Part shown: positions 23,296-34,299 of the stretch, one piece after another
How positions within the stretch are numbered: position 1 is the first letter of the stretch
How the letters are laid out: every line of letters begins with the position of its first letter
From: Sipunculus nudus
Lineage: Eukaryota; Annelida; Sipuncula; Golfingiida; Sipunculidae
Assembly (NCBI GenBank): GCA_026874595.1
Contig: CM049322.1
Location: 10,810,400 to 10,874,399, forward strand
DNA length: 64,000 nt
Reading direction: 5' to 3'
The notes under the pieces: model-generated
What the model was told of the DNA's origin: nothing
What the model saw: only the letters and a program-made list of their open reading frames with translations
The model's database searches: none
Program-made: the position numbers and the translations under genes

Positions 23296-24238
23296 AATGA
23301 TACCCGCTCCTAGCCTTGTGTTACTATCAGACTAAAGAGACCCGGTGTCGCATGTTTAAATTTGTAGCTTTATGCACGATGCGTTACGATAATATCTCTG
23401 GTGTTTAAACCCGTAAAACCTTGTCATACAAAGCAGCGGTTATGCGAAAGATTTCGGACGACTGGAGTGTATACTGAGGAGCAGGGTAGGAAAAGCCAAT
23501 TGTTCTCTGAAATCTCTAGCGTGACATATGACGCCGTTAGGTTAGCCTAAAGCATACATCAGGTAAGGAGAAGACCCCTGACACAGTTATATTGGAAATC
23601 GCGCAACCGAATTACTTCACTCATGCATATTATAGTAATAAATGTACCACATTATATCAGATGGAATATTCTTTACATTTTGATCCCATATATAACAATT
23701 AGAGGCTGTTAATACATTCGATTGTCCAGTAAATTCAATCTGACTGTTTAGTGATAGACACCCACGACTCACTTAAATGGAAGAATCATGCGTGTTTCTA
23801 CCGAGCAACAGAAAGTTATTCTGAAAGATCACTACCTGATGTTAACTTCAGCCATCACTTCAGGCTAAAAGGTGCACGTAAACCTCCACAATGACACACG
23901 TATTCTGAAGCAGTCGGCGGGAAACGAGACAATATACGTTTGTTTGCCTCCGCACGTCTATTGCAGCAGGCTACCTTAAATACAACCATTGCAGTTGTGC
24001 AAAAGTAATATATTTCATTTATCTTTAATCCTGTGTTGGAGGTTCGGAATTTCCGTATAGTTCACTTTTATTAAAAAACATATACACAAAGGGTGTGGCA
24101 ACTTTTATCTCTTGGATAGCAGATACCTTGAACAATGTGATGAACGTGGCCTCTTGCGATAAAATCCCATAATCATATCATTCAGGCCAATCGCATATGT
24201 TAGTACTATACGCTTCGGGGTTAAAGCATAATCCTCCA
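22088..24238 (-). repeat. 2.15 kb direct repeat, probable LTR, left copy
   Basis: This is nearly identical to 29101-31241; I noticed only scattered single-base changes and a TA-repeat length change. With the other copy it brackets gag, protease-like and integrase sequence in the right order, which suits long LTRs of a minus-strand element, making this the 3' LTR. Its minus-strand start reads TGGAGGATTATG. A short open frame (22328-22116) is also present in the other copy but has no recognised domain. Confidence 0.65.
23233..23292. repeat. (TA)n microsatellite with inverted flanks
   Basis: TA repeats are bounded by CATTGACAT on the left and ATGTCAATG on the right, so the whole could fold as a cruciform. 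The equivalent tract in the other LTR-like copy is at 30250-30296. Confidence 0.9.
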
Positions 24239-24241
24239 AAA

Positions 24242-24903
24242 AAATGATTAGCGGGATGTAACGTGGAGTAAACCTATCTGTTATCGACAGTGCACAGTAG
24301 TGTTGAGAGCCACTTTTTATGGAAATGTAATGCAAAGCAAAAAGCAACTTACAGGTTTAATGAAAGTTTTAGTGGAGACTGTCATTCAAACTGTCGCATG
24401 CTCTCCATGCACGGATTATAACTGTTAGGTGAATATGATTTTTTATGTCAATAAGCGAGGTAACGCAAATCTTTTTGATAATGCCACGTACTTTGACTTG
24501 CGTACTTTGTACAACGGGCAACCGGTATGACCTAACGATCCACATGTTGGAACCTCTTTACATGTGAGTAGGCTCTTATGGCACTCGTGTCGTGGAACAT
24601 GATATGGCTATAGAAGTTATGAGTATATTTGTGTATTTTTCTTCCGCGTACCCTTTTACCCTGGGTGGGACCACATCGAGGAGGCGGAATGGCGGGGTGG
24701 GTGCACTGTCCAGGTCAAGGAGCAGTGGGCATCCCGGGATGGCGGAAGGTGACTGGTGACAGGCAGACCAGCACCAAAGAATCGCACGGTCGACGCAGGG
24801 GGAAAAGGCGCTCATGTTTGTGTAGAGGGAGAGAATGATTCGTCAGTGATGAGAAGGTTCGATTTTTATATTGTGCGAACCTATTGTCAAACAGTTACTT
24901 AAT

Positions 24904-24953
<50 letters not shown>

Positions 24954-25373
24954 TGTAGGTAAATTTTTAGCTTATCCGAATACATTAACCTATTTTGAGA
25001 AACATTTTTTTTCCTTTTTTTCCCTAATTTTAAAATGAAATGGATGTATATTTTGATTTAAAATTCTGATATGAAAATTGGCTTTTAATTTAGTCATATT
25101 TCAGCTCATCTTCACTTCCTTCCTGATTCTAGTTTTACATGATTTCATGCATTTTCATAAGGAATTTTTCATGCATTTTACATAAACATTGTTCTAATAC
25201 TAACACGTTTAAAATAAGTGACCATAAAGGTCACCCTGGAATCAAGTGCTGAGGACCATGCATTCATACGATGCAGTTATTCTGGAAACAGAGATATGAA
25301 TCAAACAGATGTAGGTGTTTCAAAAACAAAATCAAAGGCCTCCCTTTGACGTCGAGTCGATAGTTGCGCTCAT
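24242..25373. other. Region between integrase and left LTR-like repeat
   Basis: In element orientation this is the 3' internal region after integrase. It contains a GC-rich island at about 24640-24835 and a (TA)n tract at 24906-24951. No env-like or other recognisable coding frame was found. The frames inside the GC-rich island on both strands look non-coding. Confidence 0.4.
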
Positions 25374-26147
25374 TCACCTTCTCTTCAACTGGAAATGCCC
25401 CTTCCCCTGCATAAGTAGCTTGTTGGTGTCAGTCGGCAGCAGGATCAATGCATTGTCTCCCAATTCAAGTTTTCTTATTCTGATTTCTTTGTCAAAGTAC
25501 CTGCGTTGTTTCACTTGAGCCTTCCTTATTTCATCGTGTGCCAACCTGCAGGTATCTCCGAGCTTGTCTTTCAGTTCTAACACATACTGGTACCTGGTGA
25601 CGGTATCCTCGTCCCTGGCCTCGTCCGTCCACAGTTCCCTCAGTTTGCTCATGGGCCCTCTTACCGTGCGTCTGTATAAGAGCTCAAATGGTGAGAACTT
25701 AAGGTTCTCATGTGGTACCTCACAATACGCAAAGAGTAATGCTGGTACATTACTCTCCTGGAACTTTCCCTGTAACATCTTCTTCATGGTTCCATTGAAG
25801 TTTTCGACCAGACCATTGCCCATTTGGTGACATGGTGTCATTGTCGGTTGGGTTATCGACAATAGACTAGGGATCTCCCGCATCAAATCTGAGGTGAACA
25901 AGGTCCCTCTGTCACTAAGGGTGTCTGTCATTAGTGCTAGAGCCACTTCAATTGTTTCAATACTAAGAAAAGGAACTGTTTCCGGATAACGTGTAGCAGA
26001 ATCAATTACATTCAGAATCCACCTGTTGTTACGGTTTGATGCCACCATTGGTCCAAACAGATCAATACTGACACGATCATACTGATGATCGGCATAGTTC
26101 AAAGTGGACTTTTGCTTGTCCTTCCTTTCGTAATAATGCTCTGACAT
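25374..26147 (-). pseudogene. Ty3/Gypsy integrase catalytic core
   Basis: 257 open codons form an integrase core of the retrotransposon type. SIDLFGP gives the first Asp (residue 29), SDRGTLFTS the second (79), and GLVENFNGT the Glu (115), a perfect DD35E spacing. The C-terminal part has the Gypsy-type segment ending in a GDNALILLPT / GKGHF pattern. The zinc-binding domain upstream is in another frame, so a frameshift near 26100-26145 separates them and the enzyme is not translatable as one piece. The order relative to gag and the flanking direct repeats fits a Ty3/Gypsy element on the minus strand. Confidence 0.85.
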
Positions 26148-26467
26148 ATATCACATGACTGACAATACCTTGTGATGTCACCGTTGGATCCTGGACAGTA
26201 GAAATGGGAAGTCAACCTATCCAGCGTCTTCTGACATCTCATGTTTCTCCGAGGATCGAGTAATGTGCTACCGCCATAACTCCGTCTCGCAGGTTTCGCG
26301 GTACCATCAGTTAAACAGTTGTCTTTTGGAAAAACATATTCCCTGTAAATTACGCCATCTTTTATATAATATCTTTCCGTACATCCTTTCTTCGAGGTTG
26401 TCCCATTATTCCCGCTCCATCCACTTGCGTACTCGATCAAGGGTAGAATCCTGACGCTGAGCTTCAC
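26099..26467 (-). pseudogene. Ty3/Gypsy integrase zinc-binding domain
   Basis: The frame contains QKTLDRLTSHFYCPG and RYCQSCDICQ, the second half of the HHCC integrase N-terminal domain, in which the usual YWPG is YCPG here. The two zinc-binding histidines upstream are not recognisable (DPRRNMRC in the place of the usual H-x-G segment). It overlaps the catalytic frame but is shifted relative to it. Confidence 0.8.
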
Positions 26468-26482
26468 GCAACTGTTCCCTGT

Positions 26483-26990
26483 TCACCATCTGGTCACTAC
26501 GGCACACTGTTGTCCTTCTCCTCCGCTGCGTTGCTTCACCTCGCCATTTCTCGGTATCCAACTACCATCTGGGTCCGCTGGATGCCTGTCTCCTTCCAGA
26601 TTTTCTATGACTAGTCCATACACTCGGTTATTCATGGCTAAAGCCGCTACTGATCCTACACAATACGGGGTATCTACGTGAACCTTTACAACAAGTGCCA
26701 TTATCGCTTGACCGAAAATCACCAAACAATATCTATACTTGCCAGTGCAATCCTGATCGGTTCACAGACTTTGCTTCACCACCGCCCGTAATACCTCCAC
26801 GTCTCGTTGGTTGTGGCCCACTCTCCATAGGGTAACTGGCATCCGCCCATGGCCTCTGATGGATAAGGCTGTTATCTCCATCGGCCTCCAACATGTCCCT
26901 TTCAGTATCTCAAGTTATCGTCCCGCTCTACAGGAATTCTAAGGCCGTTGTCCAACGTAAAATACTCCACCCGCGGTACTTCCGATTCAT
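26483..26990 (-). pseudogene. Protease-like remnant of the Gypsy element
   Basis: The segment VKVHVDTPYCVGSVAALAM followed by YGLVIENLEG resembles the C-terminal part of the retroelement aspartic protease domain of invertebrate Gypsy elements, and CAVVTR follows as in many of these polyproteins. The catalytic D-(S/T)-G could not be read. Only about 15 bases separate this from the integrase zinc-finger frame, so reverse transcriptase and RNase H are deleted. Confidence 0.55.
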
Positions 26991-27532
26991 CCGTTGGTTT
27001 TTAAACCATTGACGAACTCTGGACCTGATCTCGACGCTGAATTGGCATTGGCCGTCTTTCTGGTATCGGTGTCCTCCCTGTCAGTAATCTACAACAAATG
27101 AAACAGGTAGGTAAGTATACATTACCTCGTGTTCCCGTCGCTGGCTTTCTAGCCCATTTGTCTCCCTTTACCGGAGTTCCCTGTACTCGTTTGACTGTTG
27201 GATACTTCTGCATCTGGCGCCCTCTAGCCACGCTCCAGTGGTTGCACACAATTTAATGGACTTTCAAGTACTGTTCCGCGATGTCACACGTAGCCTTGGC
27301 ATCTCCTGGCTCACGCTCCTTGGCGAATATCTTTAGATCTCTGGTGCATATGCTGGTGGCCATTTCTCTTAAAAAACAAATCTGTTATCCCATTAAATGT
27401 TTGCGGAATATGACTCAGTTCTATTCATCTAGATAAGTAACCATCAATCCTGATTACAAACCAACTGAGACTCTCACCTGATTCTGGCAATGCCGTACGG
27501 AACTTGTTCTGAAATCCTGGTGCAGTCAACTG

Positions 27533-28039
27533 CTACCTGCTCATCGACGCTTCCTTCACCTTGTTGTAATCGTTTATATCCTCTGGTGTCTTTCTATAGT
27601 ACACTTGTAATGAATTACCTGGGGGCAAAGTGCTGAGATTGGACGCCCCATCTCTCACTTGACCATCCCTGAGCCGTGGTGTAACCCTCGTATCTATGAA
27701 GATACGCATCCATGTCATCCTGTTTCTCGTTAAACAAGGGCAACTCAGGTATACTAGCCCCCCTCAAATCGCCTATATTTTGTGCCACCGGCTGCTGCAA
27801 GTTCGAGCTCATGTTCTCTCTGTTTCTGGGTATTTGCTTCTCTCTCCTTCAATTGTCTATCTGCTTTCCCGCGGGTTGCTTCCCTTTCCCTTGCGGGCTG
27901 TCTCCGCCTGAAGACGTAGCTTCGCCTCCTCCCGCTGCTGTGCCCGCTCCTACCGCATAAACGCTTTCAACGTCGGCCCCGTCAGGCCTGCCTTCTTGCC
28001 CAACTGAAGGATCGCCTCTAATTCCGCTGTCGTAGCCAT
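27533..28039 (-). pseudogene. Ty3/Gypsy gag, N-terminal part
   Basis: An ATG at 28037-28039 starts MATTAELEAILQLGKKAGL, followed by LTGPTLKAFMR, an N-terminus typical of invertebrate Gypsy gag. A TAG follows, then a charged coiled-coil-like stretch with further stops. At 27812 the frame reads into IPELPLFNEKQDDMDAYLHR and YEGYTTAQGW, matching the capsid motif 'P.l..F.e..DDMDaYL.RFE..a..qgW'. Several stops and a frame break make it a pseudogene. The first part is duplicated at 21908-22088. Confidence 0.75.
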
Positions 28040-28099
28040 TTCATACAAGATGTTCGATGCAGAAAACTTAATACCATTAGTATCTCCACCACACGTAAA

Positions 28100-29100
28100 T
28101 CACATGAGGATGGCAATGCTTTCTTACCAAAAATGTAGCTCAAACTGTCTCAAGTTTAAAACAAACCATCTAAAGTTAAAAACAAACTATATCCTCGAAA
28201 ACTGTGTCTTAATTTAAAATATCATCATCGTCATCATCATCACTGGGCAGATGTGATAAAACGTGACGCTGTCCACAAAGGAAATTCCAGTTGAAATATG
28301 GATCGTTTGTATCTCGCCCTTGTAGAGCCGTAATAAACTACCTGCCCGAGAACACAAGAAAATTATTAAATGCACATAACCACTGCAACATGTCAACTAC
28401 AGTACTAAGATATCCCTATATACGTCAGGAGAAAATCTATATTACAATACACAAAATATCCTACAAAAAAATATCCATGTCTATAAAAACTACCTAACTT
28501 GGCGAAATGTGTGAATACATTGTCTGCGATGGTTCAGAGTAATCCCGGACTAGCCCCCAGTAATATGACGTCTTTATCAGTCTGTCTGAACCATGCGCTC
28601 GTGTACACACACTCACTCAAGGCACAATAGTAACAGAGACCAGCATATAAGATAAACGTATATTTACTGCGTTTCAGTATTTAATACATAAAAGGTATCT
28701 ACTCTAAACAAAAAGGACCGGATCCGTTCCAAATCCTGGGATGCCCACACGATCAGCTGCACTCTGACTTCATTACCCAGACCCCGTTCGTCTGTGCTGG
28801 TCTCATGCGCCCCAGACCTCAACCTCTACGCCTCACGTCTCTGAGGAGCAACAAAATATCGGTTCTGTCGTGCCGGAGTGCGTCTCTCAAGAGTCTTCCC
28901 CCTCCCGGGATGTCCGCTTGTCCGTCAGCTGGACATGTAGTACACCATGTAATACACCCACCCTCTGTCCCCCTGCGCTATCGGCATCGCCGAAGTGGTC
29001 TCCACCCGGATAAAAAGCTATCAGAAAAAAATACACAGAAATACAACACAACTCCTTTGGCCATTTCAAATACCACGGCACACATGCCATGAGGGTCTAC
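28100..29100 (-). other. Leader between right LTR-like repeat and gag
   Basis: This is about 1 kb with no recognisable coding frame, placed where an LTR element has its primer-binding site and leader. No convincing TGG-starting primer-binding site directly follows the repeat end. A GC-rich part lies at about 28740-29000. Confidence 0.4.
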
Positions 29101-30247
29101 TGCATATAAAGGTTCCTACACCGGGAACGTTACATAATACCTCTGGGCTTATGCCCGGTACACACACTTAAATTCGAACATTTAAGTTGTGTATCTAAGT
29201 TATATATTACCAGCGCTGCGTGCGCTAAACGAAATGACATTGGCAGTGTTACCTGCGATGCCCTTATAGTTAGTGGCATTATTATCAATCCTTGTGATAT
29301 ATCACATATTGACATTATGGGAAAACCCCGTATTTCCCTCAATTATAACTTGCACATGTAGTGACTGGCAGCCCCGAGAAAAATTGTGCACTAAATTTTT
29401 AAGCTGCCTTTGGGTTTACAATATATTACCACTAAAATTATACGCTACTGTGCACTGGGTATTGGAAATTCGCTTTGTTAATTCGAGTTAACTTTTTTAA
29501 ATGAAGCCTTTATCGAACACCCCTTTAAAAAGCCTACCTCTAAGTATTTCTAAGTCTAAGTATTGAATTTACAAGACAGAGACAAGTGAAAACAACTTAC
29601 GGGTCTTCAACCCTAACCTTTCGATGACACTCTAAGATATGCGGCTTCTGTCCTGCTAGCGTACTCTCCTCATTGGCGGCTAAAGTTCAAGTGCGAAGCA
29701 CTACAGTCTCGGAGCCTCCTTTTTTTACTCCACTGAGAGCAATTGAGTATTCATGAGGTTCATGAATTACGAAACCTTAACAATAAGCAAAGTGCTTGGT
29801 AGTCCTATGAATATTCATTAGCTCCGACACGCTAGATAAGCGATTTACACAGGCGTGCCCCGTCACCTCTGAACTGTAACTTATTGACCTACTGACCCGA
29901 GCGCTAGTCCCCGGTGTGCCGAATTGCAATGAGCGCTCACTCAACCAGAACAGCTAAAAGAAACGAGTGATCGCACCAATGTATATTAGTGGGTATTTTG
30001 TGTGGGGAAATTTTTGACGCATCACAATACAAACTTATAACCCCACAAACTAAGCCTTGGTGTCCGGGACTTTTTCTTCCGATTAAGCGCTCGTAATTAC
30101 CCTAATAGACCAAATTAAATACTGGTTATAATACACTGGTTATAGAGTCACTGAATCATTGTCTCCATTTCCTTCCAATGAAACTAAGATTAATTGATAA
30201 GACAAGACATCGCCTCTTTCATACGTTTTTTTTTTCATTGACATGTT

Positions 30248-30298
<51 letters not shown>

Positions 30299-31241
30299 AT
30301 GACACCCGCTCCTAGCCTTGTGTTACTATCAGACTAAAGAGACCCGGTGTCGCATGTTTAAATTTGTAGCTTTATGCACGATGCGTTACGATAATATCTC
30401 TGGTGTTTAAACCCGTAAAACCTTGTCATACAAAGCAGCGGTTATGCGAAAGATTTCGGACGACTAGAGTGTATACTGAGGAGGAGGGTAGGAAAAGCCA
30501 ATTGTTCTCTGAAATCTCTAGCGTGACATATGACGCCGTTAGGTTAGCCTAAAGCATACATCAGGTAAGGAGAAGACCCCTGACACAGTTATATTGGAAA
30601 TCGCGCAACCGAATTACTTCACTCATGCATATTATAGTAATAAATGTACCACATTATATCAGATGGAATATTCTTTACATTTTGATCCCATATATAACAA
30701 TTAGAGGCTGTTAATACATTCGATTGTCCAGTAAATTCAATCTGACTGTTTAGTGATAGACACCCACGACTCACTTAAATGGAAGAATCATGCGTGTTTC
30801 TACCGAGCAACAGAAAGTTATTCTGAAAGATCACTACCTGATGTTAACTTCAGCCATCACTTCAGGCTAAAAGGTGCACGTAAACCTCCACAATGACACA
30901 CGTATTCTGAAGCAGTCGGCGGGAAACGAGACAATATACGTTTGTTTGCCTCCGCACGTCTATTGCAGCAGGCTACCTTAAATACAACCATTGCAGTTGT
31001 GCAAAAGTAATATATTTCATTTATCTTTAATCCTGTGTTGGAGGTTCGGAATTTCCGTATAGTTCACTTTTATTAAAAAAACATATACACAAAGGGTGTG
31101 ACAACTTTTACCTCTTGGATAGCAGATACCTTGAACAATGTGATGAACGTGGCCTCTTGCGATAAAATCCCATAATCATATCATTCAGGCCAATCGCATA
31201 TGTTAGTACTATACGCTTCGGGGTTAAAGCATAATCCTCCA
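29101..31241 (-). repeat. 2.14 kb direct repeat, probable LTR, right copy
   Basis: This copy starts TGCATATAAAGG and ends CCTCCA on the plus strand, giving the TG...CA ends expected of LTRs. It is nearly identical to 22088-24238. In element orientation it is the 5' LTR. The high identity implies recent duplication or conversion, although the internal genes are already broken. A segmental duplication unrelated to LTRs is the alternative. Confidence 0.65.
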
Positions 31242-31244
31242 AAG

Positions 31245-32212
31245 ACCATAGTCATTTTCTTTCCTCAAGTGTATATATTCATATGCTCACCTATTTGTTT
31301 GCCTTTTCCGATCTCAAGAGAAATACATCTATGTTTTTTATTTATCAACCCTTGTTTGACATGCGTTGTTCAATGACCGTATACAGAGAAAATAACACGC
31401 CATCTTGAGGCAACTGAAAATGTCTGAGAAGTATACTTTCATTATAAACCGCAACCGTTTGCTGGCAACATTAATTTGTTTTATTCATTATGATGAGCAT
31501 ATATTCTATTCATCCTGAAAAAAAAATATGTGAGTTTATCCAAATATTGTTATTATACATTTAATCCACACATCGAAAGGCCAGGGTTCAATTCTTTTTC
31601 CCTTCATCATGACATATTACACCATGAAAATGCAGATCGAATAACCAAATAGGTTCATATCGGTGTCCACAGAGGAACATCCAAGAACATTATTTTTTAC
31701 TTGTTGATAAAACTTTGGTGCCCTTCTGCTCGGGAATGGTAGGTAACATCAGTTAAGTGAAGGTGAAAAAAATGGTATTACTGGTAAATTATTAATCAAT
31801 GCTTACAGTTATTGCAAAATGTATCTTATCCCATTTGAACCTTTCAATAACCGGTTAATTTAAATTCATACAAAACGCGTTTTAGAACCAATTTTGACAA
31901 AGCGATTTGCATCAGTTTAGTGCGTTTAAACGGGCATCCAGCACCAGTGCATTAGGTACACATTTAATACGATGAACGATATAACAACATGCCTTGCACT
32001 CTGACCAATACAATCCTTGAAAACTTCTTCAGAACCGTACTAGAGCGTTCACACGAGACTTTAGCAAAGCGGATAAAACAATTCGCATTCAAACGGTTTG
32101 GTATCTCTCTGCAACCAGTTAAACATGTTGCTGAGCTTACTGGTACAACTTGCATCCATACCTAGGAGCACACACACACACACACACATATATATACATT
32201 TAAGACTTATGC

Positions 32213-32277
<65 letters not shown>

Positions 32278-33620
32278 AAATGTGCAACAGTTATTCATAA
32301 TAGTAAAAAATATTAATTGTACCACGCAGAAAGAGAACCTAGAGTTGTAACTTTATACTGGGTTTTTGGGCTCTACAGTATTTTACATAAGAAAGTGTTG
32401 TTCCTATTTCTGGCGGAGGTACTGGCCTGCATGTCCTTTATGCTTACTTAACTACAAGTACATTTGTAGAATTTAATTCCAGTTTTAGGCAACATGGACG
32501 GGACCTACAAGAGATAATGCTTCAGTGTCTCAACTAGGCCGATGCACTGCTCCTGCAGGGCCTTGGTTTGTGTTATTCATAATTTCTTGGTCATAGCACC
32601 GCAGAAAGGTGCACTCATTCGACAGTAAAACCTGTATGATGGGCAAAGTCTCCCCAGTAAGCATGCATATCGCTCTCTCTGGGTAGAAACCGGACATATA
32701 CAATGTATTGTAAAACAGTGTATTGTTTTCAATATTATATAACATGATAATTTATGATCTTATCACCGGTCTTGAATGGTGCTGTCAATACTTAGTATGA
32801 TCATAGGTATGGTTGAATGTTTGTATGTACGTAAAGGCGTTTGTATAATGTATGTATTATTTGGGTATAAGTATTTTGAGTTAGTTAGTTTTGAGTTATT
32901 ATATGTACATAAACTGAAGTACTTTAAAATACACCGAAAGGTACTAATTTTTATGCGTACTTATGTAGTACTCGAGAACTGGTATCAGAACTTTTGTCAT
33001 TTTGTAGAAAGCACACAAGTAAAAGTACCGTTTACTTTTAATAGTACTCGAGAACAAGTACTTCTAGAACAAGTACTTTTGGAATCATCTCTATAATTTG
33101 ATATAATAATTGTATCATTGGAAACATGTAATAAGATATGTATTAAGGTTATGATTTATACTGCTGTTAATGCGGTTTGGTATGTAAATCGGTTTTTACA
33201 GGTTGATTTGTTCGTGACTGAAATCAACACTTATGCATTTGTAAACCTAAGGTCATCCAGGGCCTTGAACTATGGATTATTTTAGCCCACCACCACGACA
33301 AACACAAACTAAGAGGTGTCTGTTTAAATTGTTTACTGGTGAAACTGGAGCTGTACTCTGGAAACAACGAACAGTGAAAAACAAATTCTTATCTTTGGGC
33401 ACCATATACGCTGCTGAAATTGGACACATTGGATACAACCAAACGGGGAAATAAGGGAAACACTATATTTCAACAGTTCATCAGATTATGAGTTTCCAGT
33501 TACATTTGATTTTGTCAAACTAATATTCAAAACTAAAGATATACATGTTCATATATAATTATATATACATATATAATGTATTATATACATCGGTAATATA
33601 TATTATTTATATGTCTGTTT
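31245..33620. other. AT-rich intergenic stretch
   Basis: No gene is recognised. It contains (CA)n at 32168-32189 and (TA)n at 32214-32273. Short frames at 32776-33096 and 33272-33454 lack family features. An unusual run of near-repeats, CGAGAACAAGTACTT / AGAACAAGTACTTTT, sits at 33049-33080. Confidence 0.4.
32214..32273. repeat. (TA)n microsatellite
   Basis: About 60 bases of TA repeats, with a short CA tract 25 bases to the left. Confidence 0.9.
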
Positions 33621-33629
33621 TATGCACAT

Positions 33630-33633
33630 ATAC

Positions 33634-33700
<67 letters not shown>
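33630..33700. repeat. (TA)n microsatellite
   Basis: TA repeats are interrupted twice by TTTA. The neighbouring sequence from 33545 is also very TA-rich. Confidence 0.9.
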
Positions 33701-33701
<1 letters not shown>

Positions 33702-33859
33702 CTAAAGGGAGATCTCATGGACACAAGGTTAAGACAAATTTAGGAATTAAAATTCATAAATAAATTCAACTGTCTAGAAAATGGCCTCATTCGAGACGAA
33801 GGTATTCTGGCACACTATAAGCATTAATCTCTGTATAAAAATAATCCCTGCTAGCCACT

Positions 33860-34115
33860 GGTGATCATTCAATCTTTTCTTCCAACTTTATTTTTACTTT
33901 GTTTCTCTCGCTTCTTTCTTTTAATTTATCACTTTTTTATCTACTATGTTTTTTTTTCTCCCTTTACCCTTTTACCTGCACCTATTTTTCCAGTATTATT
34001 TTTTATTTATTATTTTACCTATTATCATCATTATTACTTTTATTATTATTTCTCATTCTGTTTCTGATTACTATACCATTTGCATTATTTTCGGAAGCAT
34101 ATTTTCTCCTAATAT
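33860..34115. repeat. Pyrimidine-rich low-complexity tract
   Basis: The plus strand is dominated by T and C, with TTATTA-like triplets. The open frames over it in three phases come from the composition (few purines means few stops) and are not genes. Confidence 0.7.
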
Positions 34116-34124
34116 TTTGAATGT

Positions 34125-34260
34125 TTAATATGTCGAGGTTCGACACAAGCGGGTTTTACTTGGTTATAATGTAACTAGAGTTTCCGGAAGATCGAGTCTC
34201 TAACTTCGACATAAGCGGGGTATACGACTTAAGCGAGTTCGATACAACGAGGTTTCACTG
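34125..34260 (-). mobile_element. Probable DNA-transposon end (pogo/Tc1-like)
   Basis: Read on the minus strand from 34260 the sequence begins CAGTGAAACCTCGTTGTATC, resembling the ends of pogo/Tigger-type elements, and it is followed outside by TGTATATA. Three related internal units (CGACTTAAGCG, CGACATAAGCG, CGACACAAGCG) repeat inward. No opposite end or transposase was found, so it is probably an isolated end or a short non-autonomous copy. Confidence 0.4.
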
Positions 34261-34299
34261 TGTATATATATATATATATATATAAGTACCATTACTTCT

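Noticed and set aside
24576-24838. Overlapping frames on both strands in a GC-rich island
   Set aside because: Both are open because of GC composition. Neither shows a family motif or splice context.
24242-25373. Search for an env-like gene after integrase
   Set aside because: No long frame, signal peptide or membrane segment was found in element orientation.
33861-34128. Hydrophobic frames rich in F, L, I and Y, like membrane proteins
   Set aside because: They lie in a pyrimidine-rich tract where T-rich codons automatically give hydrophobic residues and few stops. Three overlapping phases are all open.
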